NCBI GenBank assembly: GCA_035610365.1
Contig: CM069432.1
Location: 74,962,520-75,026,519 of the forward strand
Origin: Aquatica leii
Lineage: Eukaryota > Arthropoda > Insecta > Coleoptera > Lampyridae
Reading direction: 5' to 3'
Length of the DNA stretch: 64,000 nt
Shown piece by piece: positions 12,754 to 23,688 of the stretch. Position 1 is the first letter of the stretch; every line of letters begins with the position of its first letter. The translations under genes and the position numbers were made by a program. Below the pieces are notes generated by a model, which was not told where the DNA came from, made no database searches, and saw only the letters and a list, made by a program, of their open reading frames with translations.

Positions 12754-13793
12754 GCCACTGCCCCCTGTTTATTAGTTTACTGCTGTTAGAGGATTTTTTC
12801 CAAAACTTCTAGAACAGTTATTATACTAAAATTTTTAATTTACTGAGTATAAGTGTTTTTGTTAATAAATATGTAAAGACTTTCTAACCTTTTTGGCCAA
12901 GCAATTTGTAGCCGTGTAAAACAGCACCATTAATCAATTTTGCAAGTACTAGCTCCTTTTATAAACTCCTCCTCGTTATCCCCCATATTTTTGCAATTTC
13001 GCTGATTTACAATTGCACATCCATTAAATGTGAACTGAATGGTTAGAAAACCAATACAATGCTTACGGAATTGTTCATGTTTTCTTCTGTTTGAAGATTC
13101 TTTTTTAAAGCGTCAAGTTGTTCTTGAGAGCTTACAGGAAGCTTTAGTTTAGTAATAGAAATGCTCGCATATTGTTTGGCTAAACGATGAAATTTTTGTT
13201 AGAATAACTATTAATACGAAAACAATCATAATTACTTACCTATTCCAATGAATATTTTTTCATTCTTTTTTTACGTACGCAACAATCAAGATCACAGCAC
13301 TAAACGAAACAAAAGAGTGAAACATTAGCTAAAATAGCTAAAAAGCCAGTGAAAGATATTCCACGGATATAGTTTTAATGATCTTTTAGATATATCATTT
13401 TTATGATATCTCATGGATATAGTTTTGTCCAAGTAAAATAGAAAAAGGTTGAATATGAGTCGGCAGTACATGTAATTTTAAGTCATCCATCTCGACGTCG
13501 TCTAATTTAACTTGTCCGTGTACGAAACCACTTGACGCTTAGTTTCCGTGACACATTAACGATGTATCATGTATCATCCTTTTGGTTTATTACACTGCCA
13601 ACTTTTGTGTGAAATTTTTACGCAGTTATAACAACGTTTATCTGATGTTGCTTCTACGTTTGTTTCTCGTGATTTCGCCCATTTGGTGTCTCGTTTTTTA
13701 TCGGGCTTTATTCTTGATAATCTTTCTTCATTTACACTTTAAAAGTCTTGAAGGTTATGTAATAATTCCACTGTACTAGCTTGAAGTCTGTCA
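12754..13793. other. No gene recognised
   Basis: This is AT-rich sequence between two gypsy relics. A short internal inverted repeat of GATATA-type motifs lies at about 13360-13430. Open frames here are short and show no family motif. Confidence 0.4.
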
Positions 13794-14293
13794 TCATTTA
13801 CTTGCCGTATCTTCTCGACCCACAAACATTTTTTTAAATTCAATCACACAATCTTGAAAAGTTTGTAATTTTGCACTGTGTGTTTGATACCAATGATATG
13901 CTCCATCCGTTATAGGTGATCGTGCCGTTTCTAATGCAAATTGTTCTGGCCATTTGTGTAAAACATACCTTGTAAACTTGTAATCCATTCGCGTTCATGC
14001 GTTTTTGACTCACCATCGTACGTTTCTAGATTCTTCAAGTCGGGCATAATATGATATGCCGCTATTTCTTTGTGTTCTTCGGCTGTTTCTTCACTTCTGC
14101 TCTGGTTTTGTGATGTTGTAATTTGTGTAATGGGATTAGCAAACATCTAGTCTCTTCTTCTGTTTTCCTCAATCATTTGCATCATAACATGCACCAGACG
14201 ATCGTTTTCAGTCACCATAGTTGCGCCCTCTACTTGTTGTAAGCTCCTTTGGAATGTTTCAAACGTGTCAGCACTTCCATTGTTCGCCGCCAT
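13794..14293 (-). pseudogene. Ty3/gypsy gag relic (element 2)
   Basis: The gag ATG is at 14291-14293. An in-frame TAG at about 14147-14149 interrupts it. The capsid part (MPDLKNLETYDGESKTHERE, then WITSLQGMFY) continues after a frame change near 13960-13990 into KWPEQFALETARSPITDGAY and a W-containing FKKMF segment. This is the usual small Ty3/gypsy capsid layout. No pol follows downstream on the minus strand, so only the 5' end of the element survives. Confidence 0.7.
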
Positions 14294-14364
14294 GTTTTCC
14301 AATAATCACCTTTTCACTTTTCACCTTATCGCCGAACTTTGAGTGTTATATCTCACTTCTGAAA

Positions 14365-14523
14365 TGTTATCGATTTCCGGGTTAATACAATATCACACTG
14401 TTGTTTTTCAAAATTTAATTAAGAATATATTTTAACCAAAACTATATTGCGCCAGTTAATACACCGGTCCCGATTTGTCCATTACTACCCCTACTCACTT
14501 TTCTTTTTTACTCATTCTTAACA
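14365..14523 (-). repeat. Candidate 5' LTR of gypsy element 2
   Basis: The sequence runs from TGTTATCG to CTTAACA on the plus strand, so it has TG...CA ends on the minus strand. A primer-site-like TCAGAAGTGAGAT lies just inside it at about 14351-14364, one base different from the leucine-tRNA site of element 1. No second LTR was found to confirm the boundaries. Confidence 0.45.
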
Positions 14524-14582
14524 CTATTATGGAATTGAAAACATCATTAATATAAAATAAAACAGTGTTCAGTTAATTTAAA

Positions 14583-14709
14583 ATGGAAGCATTCCAGGAA
14601 CATTTTACTCTTTCATCAATAAATAAAAATAAAAGAAAAATTAACAACCTAAATAGTAATTTACGTAACAAAGCGTTGAAAGTACATCATAGCATAACGA
14701 ACGTTGCAG
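14583..14709 (+). CDS. Orphan candidate first exon, 42 codons plus one base
   Basis: An ATG in good context (AAAATGG) opens a frame rich in Lys and Asn that runs to a strong donor, GCAG|GTGAGT, ending in phase 1. No stop interrupts it. No partner exon was found downstream among the transposons, so it may be the start of a gene broken by insertions, a gene with very long introns, or chance. The encoded peptide (MEAFQEHFTLSSINKNKRK and onward) resembles nothing I know. Confidence 0.3.
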
Positions 14710-15050
14710 GTGAGTGAGTTATGCTATGAAAGTTTCGACTGCCCTCTTCTTAAAACTGTTCTGTCCCAGAACAGGTAAGTGTATGCAGCATCGGTAGAAA
14801 GGGCCGTGGCGATAGCGGCAGTTCTCTTAATTTAGGCATCTTCCTTAAGCAACCAGAAGACCCCTGAAAGCTTGTTATAAAGAGCACTTAGCTCATGTCA
14901 AATATAAGAAAATAGATAAATCAAGTGATGCCCTACATGTACGAAAATAATCATAATATAATAATATAGTTTGGACATTTGTAAAAATAAATGTTTATTG
15001 ATGAACAATGATGACTAAATTAGCTTTTGTCATAATTATAGTTTTAGTAT

Positions 15051-15100
15051 TAGCTTGCTGAGGATGACAGCATAGCTGTCGAAACAGGTGTACGACAAGT
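15051..15100 (+). ncRNA. Hammerhead ribozyme-like motif
   Basis: The core CTGAGGA (15058-15064) is followed by a perfect helix II, GACAGC-ATA-GCTGTC, with one unpaired T at its base. Then come GAAA and a helix III of ACA/TGT closed by GG, with A as the cleavage-site base (15092). Helix I is weak: G-C, T-G and T-A pairs, then mismatches. The architecture matches the motif at 39160-39210, including the unpaired T and the ACA/TGT helix. Confidence 0.45.
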
Positions 15101-15130
15101 ATTCAATTTATTCTAGTTGTTGGGTTATTG

Positions 15131-15366
15131 TGTCAAATCGGGTTGGTAGCAAATGTGGACAAAAAGATTTGGTTGTTATCATGAGGTTATTGTTGCTAAC
15201 AACCCGATTTGACAAATCACTGGAATTCATTATGACCCATCAATCAGAGAGGTCATTGTTGACAACCAATAAAAGTTTTTATTTTTTGAGGGCGATTTAA
15301 AATTCATCAGTTTTACCAACCCAAAAATATTAAACCTGAAGTCCAAAAAAACGCTTGAATATGGTC
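15131..15366. mobile_element. Palindromic MITE, copy 1 (left arm truncated)
   Basis: It matches copies at 34540-34927 and 36101-36487 from the inner end of the left arm through the whole right arm, ending GAATATGGTC followed by AATT. The left arm is cut at about 15131. Open frames inside are by-products of the palindrome. Confidence 0.75.
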
Positions 15367-15723
15367 AATTAGTGTTATTAGTATCATCAGCAAATTAATA
15401 GTAAATACTAAAAAATTGTAGAAAACAAGAATAAATACACAACAAGAAATCGACAGTAACGAAAATCGAATTTAAGAAAATTTAATTAAAAAACATTGTT
15501 ATCTTAGAGTTGCTTCAATTTTTTAAGTTCTTCATTGAAAAGAATACTCTCTCTTTCTCCTCTCGCTTTCAATATATATGGCGGATCTTTGCATTTTTTA
15601 TTCAGTCGAATATTTCCTCGTATCATTTCCATTAAAATGCATTCTTTATACGGTGCGTATTTTAATGATTGTCCAGTATTTGAATTTGCCGCTTGTTTAT
15701 TCGTCAACAAACCAACATTGTTT

Positions 15724-15770
15724 GATTATAGATAGCTTCTGTTTATCGTTGCGTTGACGCAGTCGCCACA
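15724..15770 (-). repeat. Fragment of the 3' LTR of gypsy element 3
   Basis: The minus-strand sequence starting TGTGGCGACTGCGTC matches the first 45 or so bases of the LTR at 17780-17986 (TGTAGCGACTGCGTC and onward) and then departs from it at about 15724. It lies directly after the pol stop codon. The rest of this LTR appears to have been replaced. Confidence 0.65.
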
Positions 15771-17291
15771 TCACTCCCTTTCCAGTGAAACACTTTCATT
15801 TTTCAAAAAGCGTCGAGGTTGACGAACTTGTCTACCTGAACGTGTTTGCTTTGCAGATATTTTGGCAAATACAGTTGTTTTTGACGGCGGTAATGGTTGA
15901 AGTTCTAATCCTGTAGCGTTATTGTTTCTAACAGTAGATGGTGTCGCTTCATCAGGCTCTGCAATAAACGCTGGTTTTACGCGATCGATGCTTACGTTAC
16001 CGCTGCTGTTACGAATTTGAATTTAAAAAATTTTGTTTGTCCGCAAAATAACTTTATAAAGGTCCATTATAAGGTCTTTGCAATGACTGCCGTACTGAGT
16101 CGTCGCATAAAAAAACCTATGTAGACGTAGAAAGCGCAAGACGAATAAAAATTTTAGGTACTGCATGATGTTTTGTTGACATAGAACGCAATGCTTGCAT
16201 GTGTTCTTGCAGTTTGCCGACAAATGAAAATGATGTTGGGTCGACATTCGATTTTGTGTTTACAAAAAATTCACCAGGAAGTCGTAATTGTGTGCCGTAT
16301 AATAATTCTGCTGCTCTGCATATCTTCTTTAAAAGCGCTTCGTAACCCTAACAATACCATGGGCAAAGCTTCTACCCAGTTTTTCGTATTGTGGCACATT
16401 AAGACAGCTTTTAATTAAAGATCGATGCCAACGTTCTACTATGCCATTGCTCTGCGGTCTATACGCTGTAGTGCGATTCCTTTGAATACCTTTTAAATTT
16501 GTTAGACCTTGCATTAATTTTGCTTCGAACTGTACCTTGATCCGTTGTTATTGTATGGGGACATCCATAGCGCGCAGTCTATTCTTTAACGAACGTTTCT
16601 GCTACTGTTTCAGCGGTTATTTCCGAAATTGGAATGGCTTCTGGCCATTTTGTAAAGCGATCAATTAATGTCAAGCAGTAACTGTAATTTTGTACAATGG
16701 GAAGAGGTCCTATAATATCTATATGTACATGCTGTAATCTCTGCTCAGGGAATGGAAATGCTTGAAGTGGGCTCTTAGTATGGCGATGCACTTTTGATTT
16801 TTGGCAATCAAGACAGTTACGCGTCCATAATAAAATGTCTTTGTTCATGTTAAACCACACAAACCGGTCACGAATTAATCTGCTCGTTGTACGTCCACTG
16901 GGATGCGATTTATTGTGAAACATCTTGAAAATTCGATTCCTTAACGATCTAGGTACGTACGGTCGAATTTTTGAATGAGAAGTATCACATAAGACAGATG
17001 TTGCTTCACCAATAAAGGAAAATTTTTCTAATTTTAACGATGTGCTGTCTAAATTCTTGAGCTCTTCGTCCTTGTTTTGTTTTTGTGTAAATTCTTCTGT
17101 TGCGATAATGGTAGGAATGGTTATTTCCTCTACGCGTGATAACGCATCGGCTATAACGTTATTATCACCCGCAATGTGTAAAATTAAATCTAGATGACGA
17201 AGTTGATGTGGTGTTGCTTTCTCTGATATTTGATAAAAAGCGTAAATGAGCGGTTTGTGATCCGTTAGTATGACTAATTCTCTTCCTTCGA
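15771..17291 (-). pseudogene. Gypsy element 3 pol: RNase H end, integrase and C-terminal tail
   Basis: Reading down from 17291 on the minus strand, a RNase H C-terminal part ([35 protein letters not shown]) is followed by an integrase zinc-binding domain ([11 protein letters not shown] with CLDCQKSK). The integrase core follows ([25 protein letters not shown], and YRPQSNGIVERWHRS), and finally a basic tail ending near RSGRQVRQPRRF at the TGA 15771-15773. Reverse transcriptase and protease are missing. Stops and frame changes occur near 16580 and 16330. The element is inactive and fused at its upstream end to gag. Confidence 0.85.
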
Positions 17292-17760
17292 TTAGGTATC
17301 GAAAGTACTTAATAGAATCCTAACGGTTGCCATAAGTCGTTTATACCTTTCGTCGAATCTTGTTCCTGCTAATAATTTCATTTCCCGCAATAATTGTGAT
17401 GGGGTTTTATCACCGAGTTCAATTTCAGTTAGCACTTTTCTTAATTGTCTATCTGCAGAGTCCGAAAACCGTAAAATAATTTGTTTTTTTAATGTGTCAT
17501 ACTTTTCTTTTACGGGTGGCGTTGCTATAATGTCAGACACTTCTTGCAGAACTGCACTATCTAACGCACTAATAACCGTATACAACCGTTTAGTATTTAG
17601 ACGTATCCGCCCGTATTTTATAAGTTTCGAACTGAGCTTCTACTTGCGCAAACCATATAATTGGATTTTTATACCAAAATGGCGGTAAGCGTACCTGCCT
17701 CACTTCTTCTAGGTGCTGAATTTGTGTAGCGTGGGTATCTGAAGATTCTTCTGCGTTCAT
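17292..17760 (-). pseudogene. Gypsy element 3 gag
   Basis: The ATG at 17758-17760 opens a gag with RLPPFWYKNPIIWFAQVEAQ, a frame break near 17585, then ALDSAVLQEVSDIIATPP, LKKQIILRFSDSAD and ELGDKTPSQLLREMKLLAG. These are hallmark blocks of insect gypsy gag. At about 17290-17330 the gag runs straight into RNase H, with no zinc knuckle, protease or reverse transcriptase, which indicates an internal deletion of roughly 2 kb. Confidence 0.85.
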
Positions 17761-17764
17761 TTTT

Positions 17765-17779
17765 CTTCGGGGTCACCAA
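17765..17779 (-). promoter_or_regulatory. Primer-binding site of gypsy element 3
   Basis: TTGGTGACCCCGAA follows the LTR end on the minus strand, the TGGTGACCCCGA type found in many insect gypsy elements. It is a different primer class from elements 1 and 2. Confidence 0.65.
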
Positions 17780-17986
17780 TGTAGTTTTATAGGTTTTATT
17801 AACAGAATATACAATAACTTATAATTAACGAGAACCAAAGAACTATAAATATTAACACTACTTAACAAAAATTAGAACTCGTTAGTTCCGTCGGTAGCTT
17901 TTGGCTGGTTGTTACCGACTGTTGATTTTTTACTTCCGTATGCTACTATAGCTTCTGTTTACCGTTGCCCCGACGCAGTCGCTACA
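17780..17986 (-). repeat. 5' LTR of gypsy element 3
   Basis: This is a 207-bp LTR with TGTAG...CTACA ends, bounded inside by the primer site and matched over its first 45 or so bases by the fragment at 15724-15770. It contains AATAAAACC near its inner end as a possible poly(A) signal. Confidence 0.75.
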
Positions 17987-17990
17987 CTAT

Positions 17991-18033
17991 GATGCGACGT
18001 TTCCTGCGCAAAAGTGTACACTTCTTCAGACAA
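17991..18033 (-). ncRNA. Degenerate hammerhead-like motif
   Basis: On the minus strand CTGAAGA and GAAACGTC flank a 19-base segment. The core boxes and the AC/GT helix III with a C at the cleavage site are present, but helix II does not pair well next to the core and helix I is only three weak pairs. It looks like an eroded copy of the type seen at 3612-3653. Confidence 0.25.
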
Positions 18034-18818
18034 TTACAATTTATTAACGGAAGTATTACACAACCATCAAAACACAATAACAAAAATTAAAATAATTTAC
18101 AGATGAAAACGACACGTATGTCATTAATGACTCGTGGTTATAATCTACTATAAATTTAGGGTTTACAAAATATAAACAGGGTTCCCAGCAAGTTAATAAA
18201 ATCAAATTCCCTGACTTTTCCCGGTTTTCCTCTGTAATATGGTAGTTTCAAAATAGCAATGGGAAACTTTTTATTATTAATTTTATTAAATGAACGTACA
18301 AAACAATAATAAACAATATAAATTAAATTAGATGCAAAACTATCAAAGAGAAAAAAAGCATTTAGAAACGTTTGATTTTTCGACAATGAACTCTCAAAGT
18401 GGTTAAAAATAACTATAACTAAAAAGTTTCTACTATAATCGTATTAGTTATCTTTGGTATTAGTGTCACAAACAAACGATCCGTAGTATTACACAAATTC
18501 AGCGACATTTGTGAACATATTTGCTTTGAAATGCATAAAAAAACATGCTTATAAACAGAAAGATGAAACGTACACCAGTCATAAATTCCCATCCCGTCAT
18601 AATCAAATTAATTTGAGATATAAATAAATACAGAAGTTGATTTTGACTAGCGATCTTCGCGAATGGGACTGTTTATGTGACAAGCAAAATAGAGATGAAT
18701 ACAGCTTTGGTCATAATTATGGAGCACCCTCTAGATTTAAACTTTTATAGAAAGAATATTGAAACGGCGACTTCTAACTAAATATCATCTATATTTAAAT
18801 CGATGTATAAAAAGTTTA

Positions 18819-19972
18819 TCAGTATTTTGTTGCTCCCCCTCTTGCTCTAATTACTGTAGCGATCCTACGAGGCATACTGTCTATTAAGTATTTACACGTT
18901 TTGGGTAAAATATTTTTCCATTCTTCTTTAATTTTTTCAACAAGTTCTGTTTTTGATTTGCATTCATGTGTGGCTATCTTTTTCTTTAAAATCGGCCACA
19001 AATGCTCAATAGGATTGAGGTCTGGTGATTGGGGTGGCCAATCCAGAATCTTAAGCCCACTTTCGTCAAACCATGCCCTGGATTGCTTAGATGTATGGCA
19101 AGGAGCGTTATCTTGCTGGAACCAAATTTTATTCTGATCTTTGTTCTCGAATAATTGAAGAAAAGATGATTCCAAAACCTCGCTTAACATTGATATGTAC
19201 GTGCTGGAATTCATTCTTCCTTCGCATATAAACACTTCTCCAACACCTGATGCAGCCATGCACCCCCAGACCATTACACTGCCGCCTCCAAATTTGACAG
19301 TAGGAACTAAGCAATCTGGCAGATACTCTTCTCCCGGCCGACGTCTTACGTATTGCGCCCCAGGGGTGCCAAAAAGCTTAAAAAAAAATTTAGATTTGTA
19401 AAATTTTATTAAGTGCAAGAATATATCTGTCTAATTGTGCTTTTAAAAGTTATAATGCTGTTATTTTATTTAATAATAGTTATTTTCAACTTTACCTCAA
19501 TATTTGATTCATCAGACCAAATAACATTGGCCCAATCCTCAGGTTTCCAATCCCTATATTTTTTAGCCCACTCAAATCTACCTTTCGTATTTTTTTCCGA
19601 GAGCCATGGCTTTTTCCGGGCTTTGCATCCACGTAAACCAGCTTCCACAAGTCGTCTTCTAATTGTTTTCGTTGAAATTAACTTATTATGTGCAATATTA
19701 AACTTTTGTGCCAGTTGAGAAGATGTTAATTTGCGGTTTCTTAGAGACTCTCTCACTAATGATCGGTCTTAACGAACAGAAGTTGTTCGTTTTCGTCCTG
19801 ATCTTGGTCGGTTCATATGTGTTTTGGTTTCAGCAAACCTCCTTAGTGTTACTTGAACACCTTTACGAGAACATTTCATTTTTTTCGCAATCGCCACCTG
19901 ACTCAATCCTTGTTCACTTAAAAACACAATGTTTGCACGCTGCACTTCACTTAATAATTTTCTCACTGCCAT
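18819..19972 (-). CDS. Tc1-like DD34E transposase with a 119-nt intron and one premature stop
   Basis: The start is ATG 19970-19972 (MAVRKLLSEVQRANIV). Two helix-turn-helix regions (LSQVAIAKKMKCSRKGVQ; LTSSQLAQKFNIAHNK) precede the GRKR hinge. The catalytic triad is D in VIWSDES, D in WFQQDNAPCHTS and E in DLNPIEHLW, with exactly 34 residues between the second and third. Segment 19377-19495 starts GTAAAG and ends TTTTTAAG; removing it joins SDESNIE to LFGTPGAQYVRRRPG, which restores the usual Tc1 spacing and gives 345 codons including stop. A single TAA at about 19766-19768 interrupts the N-terminal domain, so this copy is probably inactive though recently mobile. Confidence 0.9.
19377..19495 (-). 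other. Putative spliceosomal intron within the Tc1 transposase
   Basis: It has GT-AG ends, a 3' run of nine T before AAG, several in-frame stops and a length of 119 nt (not a multiple of three). It sits just after the first catalytic aspartate. Tc1-type transposases are usually intronless in insects. Confidence 0.65.
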
Positions 19973-20465
19973 AGTAACGATGAACATATACAAAATGATA
20001 ATTAAATTAATTTTCAATAATTACTTTATTAATAACAGGGATTAAAGCAATCAAAAGATCAAACAAATACGGACTAATGTACTTTAAATTATCAGTATTA
20101 TACGAGCGTTATTTATAACATATTACAATCCTATGGATTAATGTGTTTTAATCTGTCAGTGTTGTTCGAAAATAACGAAAACATCTGCCAAGTATTGTAA
20201 CAAAACCATAAGGTAGCCTGCTTTATTCAATTGTGTAGAAATATTTTTTATTTTAAATATTTTAAAAAATTTTAGAGGGTGCTCCATAATTATGACCAAG
20301 GCTGTATAATGGAGAAAGGAGTCACATCAAATTCGCAAGATTAAAACATTTCCCTGACTTTGTGAAACAATTGCATGTTTTCCCTGACTTTTCCATGATT
20401 TCCCTGACTATTTTTTATTCCCCGACATTTCCCGGTTTTCCAGGTCGCTGGGAACCCTGTATAAA

Positions 20466-22060
20466 AAAAATACCTATATTACGCTACAAATTTACTTCGA
20501 AATTTTATTTAATGGATATTTAACTTGGATCGGCTGTTATTGCAACCAAACAGCGCACCTGGTTTCTAGGATTGTAAAATTACCCATAAAAATGAATATA
20601 ATACATAATATAAATAAGTTTAATTTTAAATTAAACCATGATAATTAGAAATTCTTATAAGCAAGTTATAGACACGTGTTTGTACTAGTGAAATACCAAC
20701 AAATGCGGATAAAGGTTTACTTGAGTAGGTTGAATTACACTGTGAAGAATAGGAATCGAGCAATTATCTAAATTAACTATTCTTGCTCACCCAAAAACCA
20801 TAACCCTACAACAGATTTTTTACCTTCAACTAGCATGATAAAGAATCTTCCAAGATAAGTATCTATTGATGATTATTATTCTTTATTTACTTGATCTATT
20901 TGAGAGAAAGAGTCAATAAAATAATTAATTAATATAGTGTTTAATTTCTAACGTCATTTGTTAAGCTGTAAATATATATGAGATAATAAAATTTACCGCT
21001 TCCTACCGAAGTAAATAGTATAGATATAGACAAATTATACAACGATATACACAAACTTGTATAAAGCTGCACTTCTGATTATGTATTGTGTGGTGATATA
21101 CATTATAACTAAGTGGTTATAGCGTCGAAAACGTTTATGGTATCAAGTATCCTCCATTATGTTTTGGGAAGATTAGCACATCACATTATTTGGAGTTATA
21201 ATAGAACTGTTTGATCATCAAATTTTTAATGATAAAAGATTAAGGCCCTAGTGAACTACAATAAATAAAGTAAACACTGATTAAAATTTTATGTAAAACC
21301 ATATCCATGACAGAGGCAAACGTCAAATCACAATAAATTCCAAAATACAGAAAATCATAGACACTCAAGTGAAAACAGCGTTTAAAGAAAAATAAAAGCA
21401 ACAAAGGCAAAAACTTGGATTTGAAAATCCAACGATGATGAGAGCACAAGTGCAGAGGTTGTAATAACCCTTACAGTTTAGTATCTTTAAAGTAGTGATG
21501 AAGAGTTGCATAGTGAGGCAGTAAATGGTATTTATAGATATAAATCATAGTTTAAAAATATATACATCTCCCAATACATGCATTACTTTAACATTAACAA
21601 CTTATTAATGTAGATCTATGGCAATTATGTTCAACCACGGTAACCAAAATTAATGCAAAACGCTTTTGGAATAATCTTTAGAATGTTTTTATTACATTTT
21701 TCAAAACAAAAATCAAATTTTTCATTAGAAATGAAATATCAATGAATTCACTTAGAACAATCACATTTCACATATTTTACTAATATACATGATAAAACAA
21801 TTTAAGCAAAACCAATAAATTGATTAATGTCAGAAAATTTAAGATTACAGTAAAGTATATTTAAGTTTGATATAAAGATATTTGCATATCTAGTAATATG
21901 CTAATAATCATTTAAGAGCGGATATTTTTAAAATTATATAGGCAATAATTTACCTCTTAAAATATTTCAATGATTTAAATATTTCATAAACATCATCAAT
22001 TAAAGCTGTTTATTAAGATGACGAAAGCATGCATTTTCAATTTTAAAATAAAAATTTAAT
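20466..22060. other. No gene recognised; likely Elongin C 3' UTR at the right end
   Basis: This is AT-rich sequence. The part next to 22061 is presumably the 3' untranslated region of the minus-strand Elongin C gene. No transposon termini or coding exons were seen. Confidence 0.4.
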
Positions 22061-22554
<494 letters not shown>

Positions 22555-22783
22555 TTAATTTAACTAGCGATAACTTTACCTGTAGTTTACAAACAGATGT
22601 TGTATTTGTGCACTGATACCAAGGACTAGTGTACATTTGCTGATTACAATACAAACTAAAATATTACTGATACAAAACAAAGTTCGAGGTTATACACTCT
22701 ATGATAAGAATTTGTCCTATATTATAATTATACAACACTTTACTACTCTATCATAAAAATTAGAGTTGAAAATAATCGCTTAC

Positions 22784-22900
22784 CTTAATATTTTGATGTA
22801 AATATTTACGTAAAAGAATATATTAAATGGTTTTCTAACCTAAGACGTAAATGTTATAATTTTTTGTTTCTTCGTTACCAACCTAACGAAAAAAATTATG
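22784..22900 (-). promoter_or_regulatory. Probable 5' UTR exon and promoter region of Elongin C
   Basis: A strong donor AAG|GTAAGC reads on the minus strand at 22783-22778, upstream of the coding exons. It fits the acceptor just before the Elongin C start codon. An alternative donor, CAG|GTAAAG, is near 22578. The transcription start cannot be placed. The right edge given here is approximate. Confidence 0.4.
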
Positions 22901-23479
22901 TTTTTTAAGTGGTCAACGAAATTGGTAATGGTTCATATAAACCTGACTTTCATCATTAATAAACTACAGTCACTCTGTGCTACAGTGAACGCAGAATGAT
23001 TATTACTATTATTAGTGAAGGTGTGCCTACACAATATTTTAAACGTCTTGCAGATGAGCATTTTCAAATCTCATTTGTAGACGTAAAATTAACAGGCCGT
23101 AACTTTCTTGAAAAAGGAGACAGCTGCAAAATTCCGAACGCTTTGCTTCTAGTTCTAAGTAACCACATTAACCGTAGCTGTCACTTTAACTGTTTGTATA
23201 TGGTATGTTGGCGAAAAAGCTTTTTCAACGAAGTTTGAATGCACAATTCTGAATTGGAAGTGGGTTTCTACCCGATAGTCTATTAATAACATTCTAGTAA
23301 TGTTCTTGTACTATTTTGAAGGTGTGCACGTCTCTTCGTAAATTAACAACACCCGTTTGTGTATATGCTTTAATCTAGTTTTGAACAGTACTTCTTTAAT
23401 AGTTTTCATTTAATTTCTTAAATACTAGTGCTGTACCTATATTGTCAATGTTTTAAAAATGTTTAAAGAAAAATAGTCA

Positions 23480-23688
23480 AAATTCAATTTCTTGCTTCAT
23501 TTTTTGAAATGTCTTAAAGTGGAGGAACGACAAATGTCGATAATTCGTTGCTGGGTTTGTCTTATAAACAATCGCTTTGATGTGGCCTCATAAAAAGAAA
23601 TCTAGCGGTATCAAATCAAACCATTGTAATAGCCACGCGATTGCTCCTGTAGGACCAGTCTATTTTCCTAGATAATGTTTATCTAGAC
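23480..23688 (-). pseudogene. DDE transposase relic A, C-terminal part (split by BEL element 1)
   Basis: On the minus strand this continues the relic at 28898-29640. It reads LDKHYLGK, stop, TG...GAIAW, then DLIPLDFFL*GHIKAIVYKT, corresponding to the WIGRRGP...WPARSPDLTPLDFFLWGHLK block of an insect transposase family. Stops replace two tryptophans. The fragment begins exactly at the LTR target duplication. Confidence 0.8.

Larger units (their letters stand above)
18702..20304 (-). mobile_element. Tc1/mariner (Tc1-like) transposon, nearly intact
   Basis: The 1603-bp element begins CAGCTTTGGTCATAATTATG and ends with the complement of CAGCCTTGGTCATAATTATG (terminal repeats of about 32 bp with one mismatch). 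It has a TA duplication at 18700-18701 and 20305-20306. It encodes one transposase on the minus strand and is nested in the hAT-like element at 18177-20459. Confidence 0.95.
18177..20459. mobile_element. Non-autonomous hAT-like element split by a Tc1 insertion
   Basis: The ends are CAGGGTTCCCAGC and GCTGGGAACCCTG. Further in, both sides carry repeated CCCTGACTTTTCCCGG-type modules in opposite orientation. It is flanked by TATAAA at 18171-18176 and 20460-20465. Without the Tc1 insert it is about 680 bp with no coding capacity. CAGGGTTCCC ends are typical of a widespread hAT-like MITE group. A 6-bp duplication would be short for hAT, so superfamily placement is tentative. Confidence 0.65.

Noticed and set aside
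15504-15710. 68-codon minus-strand frame near the gypsy 3' LTR fragment
   Set aside because: It replaces LTR sequence but shows no known domain and is not part of pol, which ends at 15771.
18156-18386. 76-codon minus-strand frame
   Set aside because: It lies across the left end of the hAT-like element and host flank, so it has no common history and no motif.
22996-23238. 80-codon frame upstream of Elongin C
   Set aside because: No recognisable motif, no convincing splice context, and AT-rich surroundings; possibly chance or repeat debris.
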